Source of the DNA: Geomonas agri
Lineage (GTDB): Bacteria > Desulfobacterota > Desulfuromonadia > Geobacterales > Geobacteraceae
Length of the DNA stretch: 64,000 nt
NCBI RefSeq assembly: GCF_020179605.1
Contig: NZ_JAINZO010000001.1
Location: forward strand, 496,001-560,000
Direction: 5' to 3'
Shown here: positions 33,982 through 43,439 of the stretch, one piece after another
Position numbering within the stretch: the stretch's first letter is position 1
How the letters are laid out: the number at the start of each line of letters is the position of its first letter
Made by a program: the position numbers and the translations under genes
The notes under the pieces: generated by a model
The model's database searches: none
Told to the model about the DNA's origin: nothing
Seen by the model: the letters and a program-made list of their open reading frames with translations, nothing else

Positions 33982-36447
33982 GTGCAGCTGCCGTGGCCGG
34001 GACAAAGCTCCCTGAAGTCCAGACTGATCACGCTTCTCCTCGGCTGCAACACGCTGCTGCTCCTGTCGCTCACCCTCAGCTTCATTTACTACCAACGCCC
34101 CGCCTCATCCACGGTAACCACCGGCTCAACCCTGCCTCACTTCGCCTCTTTCCAGCTCACCCTGGCCCTGCTCGGCTCGGTGGCGCTGGCCGCGTTCCTC
34201 TCCCGGCGCATCGACAGGATCATCTCCGAGCCGATCCGCGACCTGAGCAGGAAAATGGAGATCGTCTCCAGGAGCCAGGACTACCGGGTCAGGGTGGATC
34301 GCGCCGGCGAAGACGAGCTGGCGGTCCTGTTCGCCTGTTTCAACAACATGCTGGCCGAGATCTCGATCCGGGACGAACGGCTCGCCCTGCACTCCGAAGA
34401 GTTGGAGTTGGAGGTGGCGGAACGGACCCTGGAACTGTCGGAGGTGAACCGGCAGTTGGAGGCGAGCCTGGAGAGCGTGCGGGACGCCATGCAGAGCGCC
34501 CAGTCCGCCAACCGGGCCAAGTCGGATTTCCTGGCGCAGATGAGCCACGAGATCAGGACCCCGATGTACGGCGTGCTCGGCATGACCGAGCTGCTGCTGG
34601 GGACCGACCTGACCAAGGAGCAGGCCCGCTACGTGGACACGGTGCGCCGCTCCGGAGAGGCGCTCCTCTCCATCATCAACAACATCCTCGATTTCTCCAA
34701 GATAGAGGCGGGGCGCATGGAGCTGGAGCGGATCCCCTTCGACCTGCACCAATTGGCCGCCGACGCGATCGCCGTCTGCGCGGAGGACGCGGCCAGGAAG
34801 GGGCTCGAGCTGACCCTGGAACTGGAGCCGGGGCTGCCGCGCATGTTCGTGGGCGACCCGGGGCGGCTGCGCCAGGTGGTGGTGAATCTCCTGGGCAACG
34901 CCGTGAAGTTCACCCTGAAGGGTTGGGTGCGGCTGACCCTCGCAGCCTCCGAGCCCCTGGGGCTGGTCTGCTTCAGCGTCGAGGATACCGGCATCGGCAT
35001 CGCCCCCGAGGCGCAACTGCGCATCTTCAACCAGTTCACCCAAGGTGATGAATCGATGACCCGCAAGTACGGCGGCACCGGCCTTGGGTTGGCCATCGCC
35101 CGGCAGTTGACCGAGCTGATGGGGGGCTCCCTGGAACTGGCGAGCGAGTCGGGACGCGGCTCCCGTTTCAGTTTCACCGCCCAGCTGGAGGTTCACGAGG
35201 AGGCGACCCGCTCCGAGCGCTGCTGCACGGCGCTGCGGGATAAACGGGTACTGCTGGCGACCGATGACGAAGAGACCCGGGCAGTGATCGGGGACCAGCT
35301 CACCTCGTGGGGGGTGGACATGGAGTGCGTCGGCGACGCCCCCGACGCCTTTTGCCGCATCGTGACCGCCCCCTTCGACCTGGCGGTCCTGGATCACCGC
35401 CTGGCCGGCACCGACGGCATCGAGCTCGCCGCCACCTTCCGCACCGTGCCGGCAGGACGCTCGGTGCGGATCCTGCTCCTCACCGAGCGGGATGAGCAGT
35501 GTCACAGCACGCGGCTGGCAGAGCTGGAGGCGACTACGTTCCCCAAGCGTGCGCTGCGGCAGGATGGGCTCTACCGCGCCGTGATGGCGGCACTGGGGAT
35601 GGACGAGGAAGAGCGCCGGGACGCCGGTTGCTGCGGTGCTCCGGCGCCGCGCCAGCGCCAGGTGCTGCTTGTCGAGGACAACACGGTGAACCAGGAGGTC
35701 GGCAAGGGAATGCTTGAGAGCCTGGGGTGCCGGGTCAAGGTGGTGGAGGACGGCGCCGCCGCTGTGAGCGAGGTGCAGCGCACCCGCTACGACGTGGTGT
35801 TCATGGATTGCCAGATGCCGGTCATGGACGGGCTCGAGGCAACCAGGCGCATCCGGTTATGGGAGCAGGGGAGCGGCACCCGAATTCCCATCATCGCGCT
35901 CACCGCCTACGCCATGCCGGGAGACCGGGTGGCCTGCCTGGAGGCGGGGGCGGACGACTATCTCTCCAAGCCGTTCACCTGTGAGCAGATCGCCAAGGCG
36001 ATGGAGCGACAGTTGGATGGCGTTGCGACAACCATGGCCGCGGCCCATGGGGAAGGGGAGGCGGAGCCGGCTGCCGTCGAGCCGCTGGAGGTGATCTCTC
36101 ACGACAAGATGAGCGGTGCCCTGGAGATTATCCGTACCCTCCCCGGCAACCGCGGCATGGAGATCCTGCGCAAGGTGGTGGACCTGTACCTCGCCAGCAC
36201 CCCGGCGCTGTTGCAGACCATGCGCGAGGCCGAATCGGGCGGCGACGCGGAGAAGCTCAAGGCGGCCGCGCACAGCTTCAAGTCCAGTAGCGCCAACCTG
36301 GGCGCCCTGCGCCTGGCCGGGGTCTGCATGGAGCTGGAGAGCCTGGGCAGGGCCGGCTCCACCGAAGGGGCGCTGCCGCTATTGCACCAGGTCGAGGAAG
36401 AGTACCGCCTGGTGCGTGACGCGTTACGGGGAGGGCCGCTATGCTGA
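33982..36447 (+). CDS. Membrane hybrid sensor histidine kinase with two receivers and Hpt
   Basis: An 821-residue kinase. Two N-terminal membrane segments (LITLLLGCNTLLLLSLTLSF and LTLALLGSVALAAFLS) frame a very short outside loop, so input probably comes from the membrane or cytoplasm. Then HAMP, a coiled coil, HisKA (FLAQMSHEIRTPMYGVLGM), HATPase (DTGIGIAPEAQLRIF, GGTGLGLAIARQLTELM), a divergent first receiver (LAVLDHRLAGTDG), a second receiver (DVVFMDCQMPVMDG) and Hpt (AAAHSFKSSSANLGAL). GTG 33982 is chosen because AAGGAGGTG lies just before it. It overlaps the REC-PAS-GGDEF-EAL gene by 7 bases, its likely signalling partner. Confidence 0.9.
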   Translation: MQLPWPGQSSLKSRLITLLLGCNTLLLLSLTLSFIYYQRPASSTVTTGSTLPHFASFQLTLALLGSVALAAFLSRRIDRIISEPIRDLSRKMEIVSRSQDYRVRVDRAGEDELAVLFACFNNMLAEISIRDERLALHSEELELEVAERTLELSEVNRQLEASLESVRDAMQSAQSANRAKSDFLAQMSHEIRTPMYGVLGMTELLLGTDLTKEQARYVDTVRRSGEALLSIINNILDFSKIEAGRMELERIPFDLHQLAADAIAVCAEDAARKGLELTLELEPGLPRMFVGDPGRLRQVVVNLLGNAVKFTLKGWVRLTLAASEPLGLVCFSVEDTGIGIAPEAQLRIFNQFTQGDESMTRKYGGTGLGLAIARQLTELMGGSLELASESGRGSRFSFTAQLEVHEEATRSERCCTALRDKRVLLATDDEETRAVIGDQLTSWGVDMECVGDAPDAFCRIVTAPFDLAVLDHRLAGTDGIELAATFRTVPAGRSVRILLLTERDEQCHSTRLAELEATTFPKRALRQDGLYRAVMAALGMDEEERRDAGCCGAPAPRQRQVLLVEDNTVNQEVGKGMLESLGCRVKVVEDGAAAVSEVQRTRYDVVFMDCQMPVMDGLEATRRIRLWEQGSGTRIPIIALTAYAMPGDRVACLEAGADDYLSKPFTCEQIAKAMERQLDGVATTMAAAHGEGEAEPAAVEPLEVISHDKMSGALEIIRTLPGNRGMEILRKVVDLYLASTPALLQTMREAESGGDAEKLKAAAHSFKSSSANLGALRLAGVCMELESLGRAGSTEGALPLLHQVEEEYRLVRDALRGGPLC

Positions 36448-38651
36448 CCAGGAAGTCCAAACGGACAACGCCAATGGTCATGGTGGTGGACGACGACCAG
36501 GCCGTGCGCCTTTTGGCCCGGGAGACCCTGGAGAACTCGGGGTTCACCGTGCGCGACGTCGAGACCGGGGAGCAGGCGGTGGAGGATTTCCTGGCGCACG
36601 CACCCGATCTCGTGCTCCTGGACGTGATGCTTCCCGGCGTCGACGGCTTCTCCGTCTGCAGTTCCATCCGCCGTACCGAGGGGGGGCGCGATACCCCGGT
36701 GCTGATGATGACCGGGCTGGACGACCTGGAATCCATCGATTGCGCCTACGAGGTCGGCGCCACCGACTTCATTACCAAGCCCATCAACTGGCACATCCTG
36801 GGCTACCGGGTGAGCTACATGCTCCGGGCCAGCAGCGCCCTGGAACAGCTCAGGGAAAGCCGGGCCGGCCTTGCCCACGCCCAGAGCCTCGCGCACATAG
36901 GAAGCTGGGAATGGGACCTCACCACCGGCGAGATCCGCTGTTCCGAAGAGGTGTACAGCATCTGCTGCATTGATCCCGACCGGCGCGACGGCAATCCCAT
37001 CCTCGACCCGGTGCACCACCAAGACCGCACCTTCGTGCAAGGCTCCATCGAGGACGCCATTGCCAAACGATCTCCGCTCAGCTTCGATTACCGCATCACG
37101 CTGGACGGAGGAGAACGCACCCTGCACGCCGAACTGGTGACCGTTCTGGATGAAGAGGGGGAGGCGGTCAGTCTGACCGGCACCATCCAGGACATCACCG
37201 AGCGCAAGCGGGCCGAGGAGCAGATTCGCCTCCTGGCCTACTACGACGCACTCACCGGCCTCCCCAACCGCCGCTTCTTCCAGCAGCAACTGGAGCAGGC
37301 GCTGGTGTTCGCCAACCGAAACGACCGGATGCTGGCCGTGCTGTTCCTCGACCTGGACCGCTTCAAGCTGGTGAACGACACCCTGGGGCACGGGGTGGGG
37401 GACCGGCTGCTGCAGGACGTGGCGGACCGCCTGCTGCGCTGTGTGCGCCGCAGCGACTGCCTGGCCCGCGCCGAAGACGATTGCCCGCCGTCGCTGGTGT
37501 CCCGCCTGGGCGGAGACGAGTTCACCATCATGCTTTCCGACATCGAGCACTTCCAGGACGTCGCCAAGGTGGCTCGGCGCATCCTGGACGCGGTCTCGGT
37601 GCCGTACTCGCTGGAAGGGCAGGAGGTCTTCGTCTCCACCAGCATCGGCATCAGCCTCTATCCCTTCGACGCGACCACGGCCAGCGACCTGATCCGCAAT
37701 GCCGACGGTGCCATGTACCAGGCCAAGGAGCAGGGGCGCAACGGCTACCAGATCTATGACGAGTCGATGAACGCCAAGGCCCTGGAGCGGATCATCCTGG
37801 AGAGCCAGTTGCACAAGGCGCTCAAGGAGGAGGAATTCGAGGTCTACTACCAGCCCCAGGTCAGCTGCCGCACCGGCGAGGTGGTGGGGATCGAGGCGCT
37901 GGTGCGCTGGAACAGCAAGGAGCTGGGGTTGGTCGAGCCGGGGCGCTTCCTGCCGCTGGCCGAGGAGATCGGGCTGGTGATCCAGATCGACCAGTGGGTG
38001 ATGAAGGAGGCGTGCCGCCAGCACAAGCTCTGGATCGACCAGGGGCTGCCACCGGTGACCATTGCGGTCAACATCTCGGGGCAGCAGTTTTTGAAGAACG
38101 AGCTTTTGGACATGGTGACCTCTGTGCTCCAGCGCAGCGGCCTCGACCCCGGCCTGCTCGAGCTGGAACTCACCGAAGGGGTGCTGATGGCGCACACCGA
38201 GCGGACCGTGAAGACCCTGCAGGCCCTCAAGGGAATGGGGGTGCGCCTGGCCATCGACGACTTCGGCACCGGGTTCTCTTCGCTTTCGTATTTAAAGAGG
38301 TTCCCGCTCGACGTGCTGAAGATCGACCGAACCTTCATCAACGACATCACCAGCGATCCCGATGATGCCGCCATCACCCTCGCTACCATCGAGATGGCGC
38401 ACACCCTGAAACTGCAGGTGATCGCGGAAGGGGTCGAGACCCAGGCCCAACTGGAGTTCCTGACCAGGAACCGTTGTGACATGTTCCAGGGGTACCTGTT
38501 CAGCAAGCCGATGCGGCCGGAGGAGTACCCCCGTCTTTTTGCTGCCGCCCATGTCGATCCTGTCGCTTCCGACAGCACCCCTGTCGACGCCCCCGTCGAC
38601 GCCCTGGATGGCGGGGTGGATGACGTCTCTCCCGAGTCCCCCGCGCCCTGA
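36441..38651 (+). CDS. REC-PAS-GGDEF-EAL cyclic di-GMP signalling protein
   Basis: A 736-residue response regulator. Receiver at about 10-130 (DLVLLDVMLPGVDG), a PAS domain at about 150-255 (HIGSWEWDLTTGEIRCSEEV, DITERKRAEEQIR), GGDEF at about 260-430 with the intact RLGGDEF active-site loop, and EAL at about 455-700 with EALVRW, DDFGTGFSSLSYLK and LKIDRTFI. Both cyclase and phosphodiesterase motifs look intact, so the net direction cannot be predicted. Translationally coupled to the hybrid kinase upstream, whose Hpt domain probably phosphorylates its receiver. Confidence 0.93.
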   Translation: MLTRKSKRTTPMVMVVDDDQAVRLLARETLENSGFTVRDVETGEQAVEDFLAHAPDLVLLDVMLPGVDGFSVCSSIRRTEGGRDTPVLMMTGLDDLESIDCAYEVGATDFITKPINWHILGYRVSYMLRASSALEQLRESRAGLAHAQSLAHIGSWEWDLTTGEIRCSEEVYSICCIDPDRRDGNPILDPVHHQDRTFVQGSIEDAIAKRSPLSFDYRITLDGGERTLHAELVTVLDEEGEAVSLTGTIQDITERKRAEEQIRLLAYYDALTGLPNRRFFQQQLEQALVFANRNDRMLAVLFLDLDRFKLVNDTLGHGVGDRLLQDVADRLLRCVRRSDCLARAEDDCPPSLVSRLGGDEFTIMLSDIEHFQDVAKVARRILDAVSVPYSLEGQEVFVSTSIGISLYPFDATTASDLIRNADGAMYQAKEQGRNGYQIYDESMNAKALERIILESQLHKALKEEEFEVYYQPQVSCRTGEVVGIEALVRWNSKELGLVEPGRFLPLAEEIGLVIQIDQWVMKEACRQHKLWIDQGLPPVTIAVNISGQQFLKNELLDMVTSVLQRSGLDPGLLELELTEGVLMAHTERTVKTLQALKGMGVRLAIDDFGTGFSSLSYLKRFPLDVLKIDRTFINDITSDPDDAAITLATIEMAHTLKLQVIAEGVETQAQLEFLTRNRCDMFQGYLFSKPMRPEEYPRLFAAAHVDPVASDSTPVDAPVDALDGGVDDVSPESPAP

Positions 38652-38803
38652 CCTCCCACCGCATCACCCGCCTTGCTACTCCCATTTTCCCTGCCTAAAA
38701 AAACATCATGACTGCCGCAATATAAGACCGCTACGGGGCGGCGTTTACGGTGCTAGCTAAAAAAACTATTTATATTCAGTGTGTTGTAGAGGTAAATGCA
38801 CGC

Positions 38804-38819
38804 TGGCACAGCCTGTGCT
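38804..38819 (+). promoter_or_regulatory. Sigma-54 promoter of glnB-amtB
   Basis: TGGCACAGCCTGTGCT has the GG-N10-GC spacing and a perfect -24 element. It lies about 320 bases ahead of glnB, as expected for nitrogen-controlled genes. Confidence 0.75.
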
Positions 38820-38829
38820 AAGAGATGGT

Positions 38830-39479
<650 letters not shown>

Positions 39480-39526
39480 GACTTCAGGTTCTTTCAATAA
39501 ACCAAAAATACGATCAGGAGAGTGTT

Positions 39527-41083
39527 ATGATGCGTGACATTAGAAAGGTAAAGGATGCAGCCAGGCCCGCTTCCAGCTGCCTCACCATGAAACTCGGGAA
39601 GCTGGCCCTCCTGGCCAGCCTGATGCTGGTACCGGTCCTCGCCATTGCCGAGGAGAAGGCCGCCGATTCCGCAGCCGCACCGGCTGCCGCCACCGCTACC
39701 CCCGCAGCCGCCGCAGCCCCCGCAGCCGCAGACCCTGCTGCAGCACCTGCTGCAGCACCTGCTCCGGCCGCAGCCGTAGCCGCACCGGCCGCAGCCCCGG
39801 CTGCCAAAAACGTCGCCCCGGTCCTCAACACCGGCGACACTGCCTGGATGCTGGTCTCTGCAGCCATGGTTCTCTTCATGACCCCGGGCCTCGCCCTGTT
39901 CTACGGCGGCATGGTCCGCCAGAAGAACGTCCTCTCCACCATGATGCACTCCCTGGTGGCCATGGGCATCGTCGGCGTACAGTGGGCCATCATCGGTTAC
40001 TCGCTCGCCTTCGGACCCGACATGGGGCACGGCCTGGTGGGCGACTTCAGCAAGGCCCTGTTGAATGGGCTGATCACCTTCAAGGACGGCAACGCCATCT
40101 ACGCGCTGTTCCAGAACGTCCCGACCGAACCAGGTGCGATTCCCGAGTACGTCTTCGCCATGTACCAGGCCATGTTCGCCATCATCACCGTGGCCCTGAT
40201 CTCGGGCGCCCTGGCCGAGAGGATCAAGTTCTCCGCCTACTGCCTGTTCGTGCTGCTCTGGACCACCCTGGTCTACGATCCGCTGGCACACTGGGTCTGG
40301 ATGTCCGACGGCTGGCTCTTCAAGATGGGCGCACTCGACTTCGCAGGCGGCACCGTCGTTCACCTCTCCTCCGGTATCTCGTCCCTGGTGGTGCTGTACT
40401 TCCTCGGCAAGCGTCACGGCTTCCCCAACGAGCGCATGGCTCCGCATAACCTGCCGTTTACCCTGCTCGGCGTCGGTCTGCTCTGGTTCGGCTGGTTCGG
40501 CTTCAACGCGGGTTCCGCCATCGTGGGCGCCGGCTGCTCCGACGCGGCAGGCGGCTTGGCCGGCCTCGCCTTCATGACCACCACCATCGCACCGGCCGCT
40601 GCCGGCCTGACCTGGATGATCGCCGAGTGGATCCATGCCGGCAAACCTTCCGCTCTGGGCTTCGGCTCCGGCGTGGTGGCGGGCCTGGTCGTGATCACCC
40701 CCGCAGCCGGCTTCGTACAGCCGGGTGCCGCCCTGCTCATGGGCGTTGCCGGCGGCCTGGTCTGCTACGGCGGCGTGCTGCTCAAGGCGAAGCTTAAGTA
40801 CGACGACTCCCTGGATGCCTTCGGCGTGCACGGCGTGGGCGGCACCACCGGTGCCATCCTGACCGGCGTCTTCGCCACCGTCGGCGCCACCGGCCTCACC
40901 TCCGGCAACATGAAGCAGTTCGTTACCCAGCTGGTCGCCGTCGGCGCAGCAGGCGCCTACGCGGTGGTAGTGACCCTGGTAATCGCCTTCGTGCTGCACA
41001 AGACCATCGGTCTGCGCGTCGAGAAGGAAGACGAGATCATGGGCCTCGACCAGACCCAGCATTCCGAGACCGCCTACAACTAA
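39527..41083 (+). CDS. amtB: Ammonium transporter with Ala/Pro-rich N-terminal extension
   Basis: A 518-residue Amt channel. The transport body (from about residue 100) has DTAWMLVSAAMVLFMTPGLA, FYGGMVRQKNVLSTMMHSLV, GWLFKMGALDFAGGTVVHLS, LLWFGWFGFNAGSA and DAFGVHGVGGTTGAILTGVF, including the twin pore His positions. The N terminus carries a cleavable signal (LGKLALLASLMLVPVLAIAE) and then some 55 residues almost only Ala and Pro, much longer than usual. AGGAGAG lies 7 bases before the ATG. Cotranscribed with glnB and followed by a strong terminator. Confidence 0.95.
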   Translation: MMRDIRKVKDAARPASSCLTMKLGKLALLASLMLVPVLAIAEEKAADSAAAPAAATATPAAAAAPAAADPAAAPAAAPAPAAAVAAPAAAPAAKNVAPVLNTGDTAWMLVSAAMVLFMTPGLALFYGGMVRQKNVLSTMMHSLVAMGIVGVQWAIIGYSLAFGPDMGHGLVGDFSKALLNGLITFKDGNAIYALFQNVPTEPGAIPEYVFAMYQAMFAIITVALISGALAERIKFSAYCLFVLLWTTLVYDPLAHWVWMSDGWLFKMGALDFAGGTVVHLSSGISSLVVLYFLGKRHGFPNERMAPHNLPFTLLGVGLLWFGWFGFNAGSAIVGAGCSDAAGGLAGLAFMTTTIAPAAAGLTWMIAEWIHAGKPSALGFGSGVVAGLVVITPAAGFVQPGAALLMGVAGGLVCYGGVLLKAKLKYDDSLDAFGVHGVGGTTGAILTGVFATVGATGLTSGNMKQFVTQLVAVGAAGAYAVVVTLVIAFVLHKTIGLRVEKEDEIMGLDQTQHSETAYN

Positions 41084-41109
41084 AACTCGTAGGGACAGAT
41101 TGCATCGAG

Positions 41110-41137
41110 AAGGGGGACCGAAAGGTCCCCCTTTTCT
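41110..41137 (+). terminator. Rho-independent terminator after amtB
   Basis: AAGGGGGACC-GAAA-GGTCCCCCTT followed by TTCTTG. Confidence 0.9.
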
Positions 41138-41168
41138 TGTTCGGTTTAGACGCACGCTGGGGAAACGC

Positions 41169-41219
41169 GACCCCCTCCCTGTCCCTCCCCCTCCGGGGGC
41201 GGGGACAGGGAGGGGGTCG
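41169..41219. repeat. Intergenic long palindrome
   Basis: Left arm CGACCCCCTCCCTGTCCC and right arm GGGACAGGGAGGGGGTCG are fully complementary, with a GC-rich loop containing CTCCGGGGG. Same family as 58527-58615. Confidence 0.6.
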
Positions 41220-41379
41220 AATGCGACGACCAGACGCTGTTTCTCCTCCCTGCACGACTGGCGCGCCTGTATGGGCAGCCTTCCTCACCGCTGCGGGAAA
41301 AAATCGCCTACACTTTTGAATTTGCGAGATTTCCTGTTACTGTTGTCCAGCCAGAAAAAGACATCTCGGGAGGGAGATT

Positions 41380-41823
41380 ATGGATTCCAGGGACATGGAG
41401 CTCCGGAAGGAAGGCGACGGCATAGGGTACTACGAACGCTGCAGCGCAGAGGCGGGGGTAGCGGGACTGTCCACCATCTTCAGGATGTTCAGCGAGGATG
41501 AGCTGCGTCATGCGGGGGCGCTGCGCGCGCTGCGGGACGGGGGGAGGGTGGATCTGCGCCAATCGGCGACGCTGGAGGGGGCGCGCAGCATCCTGCGCCG
41601 GCTTTCGTCCGAGGAGCTGTCCCGGTACCGCGGCGACCTCGGGGTATACCGGCACGCCATGCAGTTCGAGGCGCTTTCCGCGCGCGCCTGCTCCGAACTC
41701 GCCCGCGAGGCGCTGCACCCCTGGGAGCGCGCCATGTTCCAGACCATGGCCGACGAGGACGAGATCCATTTCACGCTGCTCGAGGAGATGCAGGAACTGC
41801 TGGAGGATACAGATGTCCAATGA
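41380..41823 (+). CDS. Ferritin-like (rubrerythrin-type) diiron protein
   Basis: A 147-residue helical protein with carboxylate/His pairs typical of ferritin-like domains: RKEGDGIGYYERCSAEAG near the start, FSEDELRHAGALRAL, FEALSARACSELA and MADEDEIHFTLLEEMQELL. No rubredoxin Cys site is present. It could store iron or reduce peroxide, but the family is broad. GGGAGG lies 8 bases before the ATG. The stop overlaps the inositol monophosphatase start by 11 bases, so the two are coupled. Confidence 0.8.
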   Translation: MDSRDMELRKEGDGIGYYERCSAEAGVAGLSTIFRMFSEDELRHAGALRALRDGGRVDLRQSATLEGARSILRRLSSEELSRYRGDLGVYRHAMQFEALSARACSELAREALHPWERAMFQTMADEDEIHFTLLEEMQELLEDTDVQ

Positions 41824-42625
41824 TGCAGGGCTGGGTCAGATGCTCGAAGTCGCGGTGGCGGCAGCACGCGAGGCCGGCGCCCTTCAGAAGCAGAAACTCT
41901 GGAGCGATTTCAGTTTCTCCTTCAAGGGGGAGGTGGACATCGTGACCGAGGTGGACCGGGCCTGCGAGGAGATGATCGTCAACCGGATCCGCAGCGCTTT
42001 TCCCAGCCACAGTTTCCTTGCCGAGGAGAACCTCTACGCCGGCGGCGACCCGGGGTGGCGCTGGGTCATCGACCCTCTTGACGGCACCACCAACTATGCC
42101 CACGGCTTCCCCTGGTTCTGCGTTTCCATCGCCCTGGAGCGGGATGGCGAGCTTACCCTCGGTGTGATCTACCACTGTATGATGGACGAGCTCTTCACGA
42201 CCATCCGGGGGGGAGGGGCCTTTTTGAACGGTGCCCCCATCCACGTTTCCACACGGCAACCCTTGCGGCAGTCCCTGATTGCCACCGGGTTTCCCTACGA
42301 CGCCACGCGCGGCAACGAGAACAATTTCCGCAACTTTTTTGAGCTGCAACTCGCGGCACGCGGGGTGCGTCGGGCGGGGGCCGCGGCGCTCGACTTGGCC
42401 TACGTGGCGTCGGGGCGGCTGGATGGCTACTGGGAGTGCAAGCTGAAGCCGTGGGACGTTGCCGCGGGGGCACTGCTGGTGCGCGAGGCCGGCGGGACGG
42501 TGACCAACCACAAGGGGGAGCCGCACCGGATCGACGATCACCGCATCCTGGCCACCAATGGACGCATTCACGAGGAGATAGAAACACTGCTGGAGCGGGC
42601 GGAAAAGGCTGAGCCGGTGCTCTGA
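41813..42625 (+). CDS. Inositol monophosphatase family protein
   Basis: A 270-residue Mg-dependent phosphatase of the SuhB/IMPase family. Metal-site motifs are intact: FLAEEN near 69, DPLDGTTNYAHGFP near 85 and KPWDVAAGALLVREAGG near 212. Substrates in the family include inositol phosphates, fructose bisphosphate and PAP. The real start is ATG 41813, inside the end of the ferritin-like gene; the much longer frame to 41498 is only the alternative frame of that gene. Confidence 0.93.
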   Translation: MSNDAGLGQMLEVAVAAAREAGALQKQKLWSDFSFSFKGEVDIVTEVDRACEEMIVNRIRSAFPSHSFLAEENLYAGGDPGWRWVIDPLDGTTNYAHGFPWFCVSIALERDGELTLGVIYHCMMDELFTTIRGGGAFLNGAPIHVSTRQPLRQSLIATGFPYDATRGNENNFRNFFELQLAARGVRRAGAAALDLAYVASGRLDGYWECKLKPWDVAAGALLVREAGGTVTNHKGEPHRIDDHRILATNGRIHEEIETLLERAEKAEPVL

Positions 42626-42651
42626 CCGGCCGGCCTTCGTCCTGGGAAACT

Positions 42652-42673
42652 GGCGCCTGCGGGCGCCTTTTTT
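42652..42673 (+). terminator. Rho-independent terminator after the inositol monophosphatase gene
   Basis: GGCGCC-TGCG-GGCGCC followed by six T. Confidence 0.85.
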
Positions 42674-42691
42674 GTTGGATTTTGTTGAAGC

Positions 42692-42908
42692 AAATCAGGT
42701 AAAGCAAATCGCCCCCCGTCCCCCCTTTGGCAAAGGGGGAGCCTCATTTCGCCGGCAGCGCTTCGTGGGTATGTACTGGCGGTTGACAGGTGCCCATGAG
42801 GCATTTAGTTCTCGAGGGGGCGGCGCCAGAGAAGATCGCCACGAAGCTTTGCATGAGGCACCAGGTTCCCCCCTTTTGCGAAGGGAGGACAGGGGGGATT
42901 TGCCTTAA
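42692..42908. repeat. MITE-like intergenic element with inverted ends
   Basis: About 215 bp with no gene. The left end reads GCAAATCGCCCCCCGTCCCC and continues CCTTTGGCAAAGGGGGA. The right end, read on the other strand, is GGCAAATCCCCCCTGTCCTC followed by CCTTCGCAAAAGGGGGGAA. The ends are therefore imperfect inverted repeats of about 38 bp, each with its own inner palindrome. One matching end occurs at 25196. No transposase inside. Confidence 0.55.
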
Positions 42909-42983
42909 AATACTGTAGGAAAAACCGCGGCGATGTTATATAGTTGTGCGGCCTTTCACCCCCAGCCGCACCCCGGAGGAAAG

Positions 42984-43439
42984 ATGCTCAACCTGCGCAA
43001 GAAGATCCTGGTGGCCATCGATGGCTCACCGCTTTCGGATAAGGCCGCCGAGGAGGCGGTCCGTTTCGCGGCGGGCATCCCGAGCCAGTTCAAGAGCAAG
43101 GTCTATGGGCTCCTGGTGCTCCCCAACTCGACCCGCAACACCTTTACCGATTTCGTCCCCGCCCGTCCCATCACCGAACAGGACCAGTGGTCCGAACTCA
43201 AGGAACGCATCTTCTACGTGGTGGAGAAACTCGCGGGCGAACTCGAGGTGCCGCTGGAGACCGCGGTGGTCTACGGCGACCCCGCCGACGAACTGATCCG
43301 CTTCGCCCAGAAGGAGGAGATCGACGTGATCGTCATCGGGAGCACCGGCAAGGGGTTCCTGAAACGAAAACTCCTGGGGAGCGTGTCGCACAAGGTGGTG
43401 CGTGACGCGAAGTGCTCGGTGTACGTGGTCAGGGGGTAG
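42984..43439 (+). CDS. Universal stress protein (UspA family)
   Basis: A 151-residue protein with KKILVAIDGSPLSDKAAEEA at the start, ETAVVYGDPADELIRFA in the middle and the ATP-binding loop VIGSTGKGFLKRKLLGSVSH followed by KVV, as in ATP-binding Usp proteins. Cytosolic. ATG 42984 follows GGAGGAAAG; the frame to 42933 is rejected. The 3' end overlaps the convergent TIM-barrel gene by 11 bases. Confidence 0.93.
   Translation: MLNLRKKILVAIDGSPLSDKAAEEAVRFAAGIPSQFKSKVYGLLVLPNSTRNTFTDFVPARPITEQDQWSELKERIFYVVEKLAGELEVPLETAVVYGDPADELIRFAQKEEIDVIVIGSTGKGFLKRKLLGSVSHKVVRDAKCSVYVVRG

Noticed and set aside
41498..41812. Longer version of the inositol monophosphatase starting at 41498
   Set aside because: The extra part is the alternative frame of the ferritin-like gene and has no family similarity.
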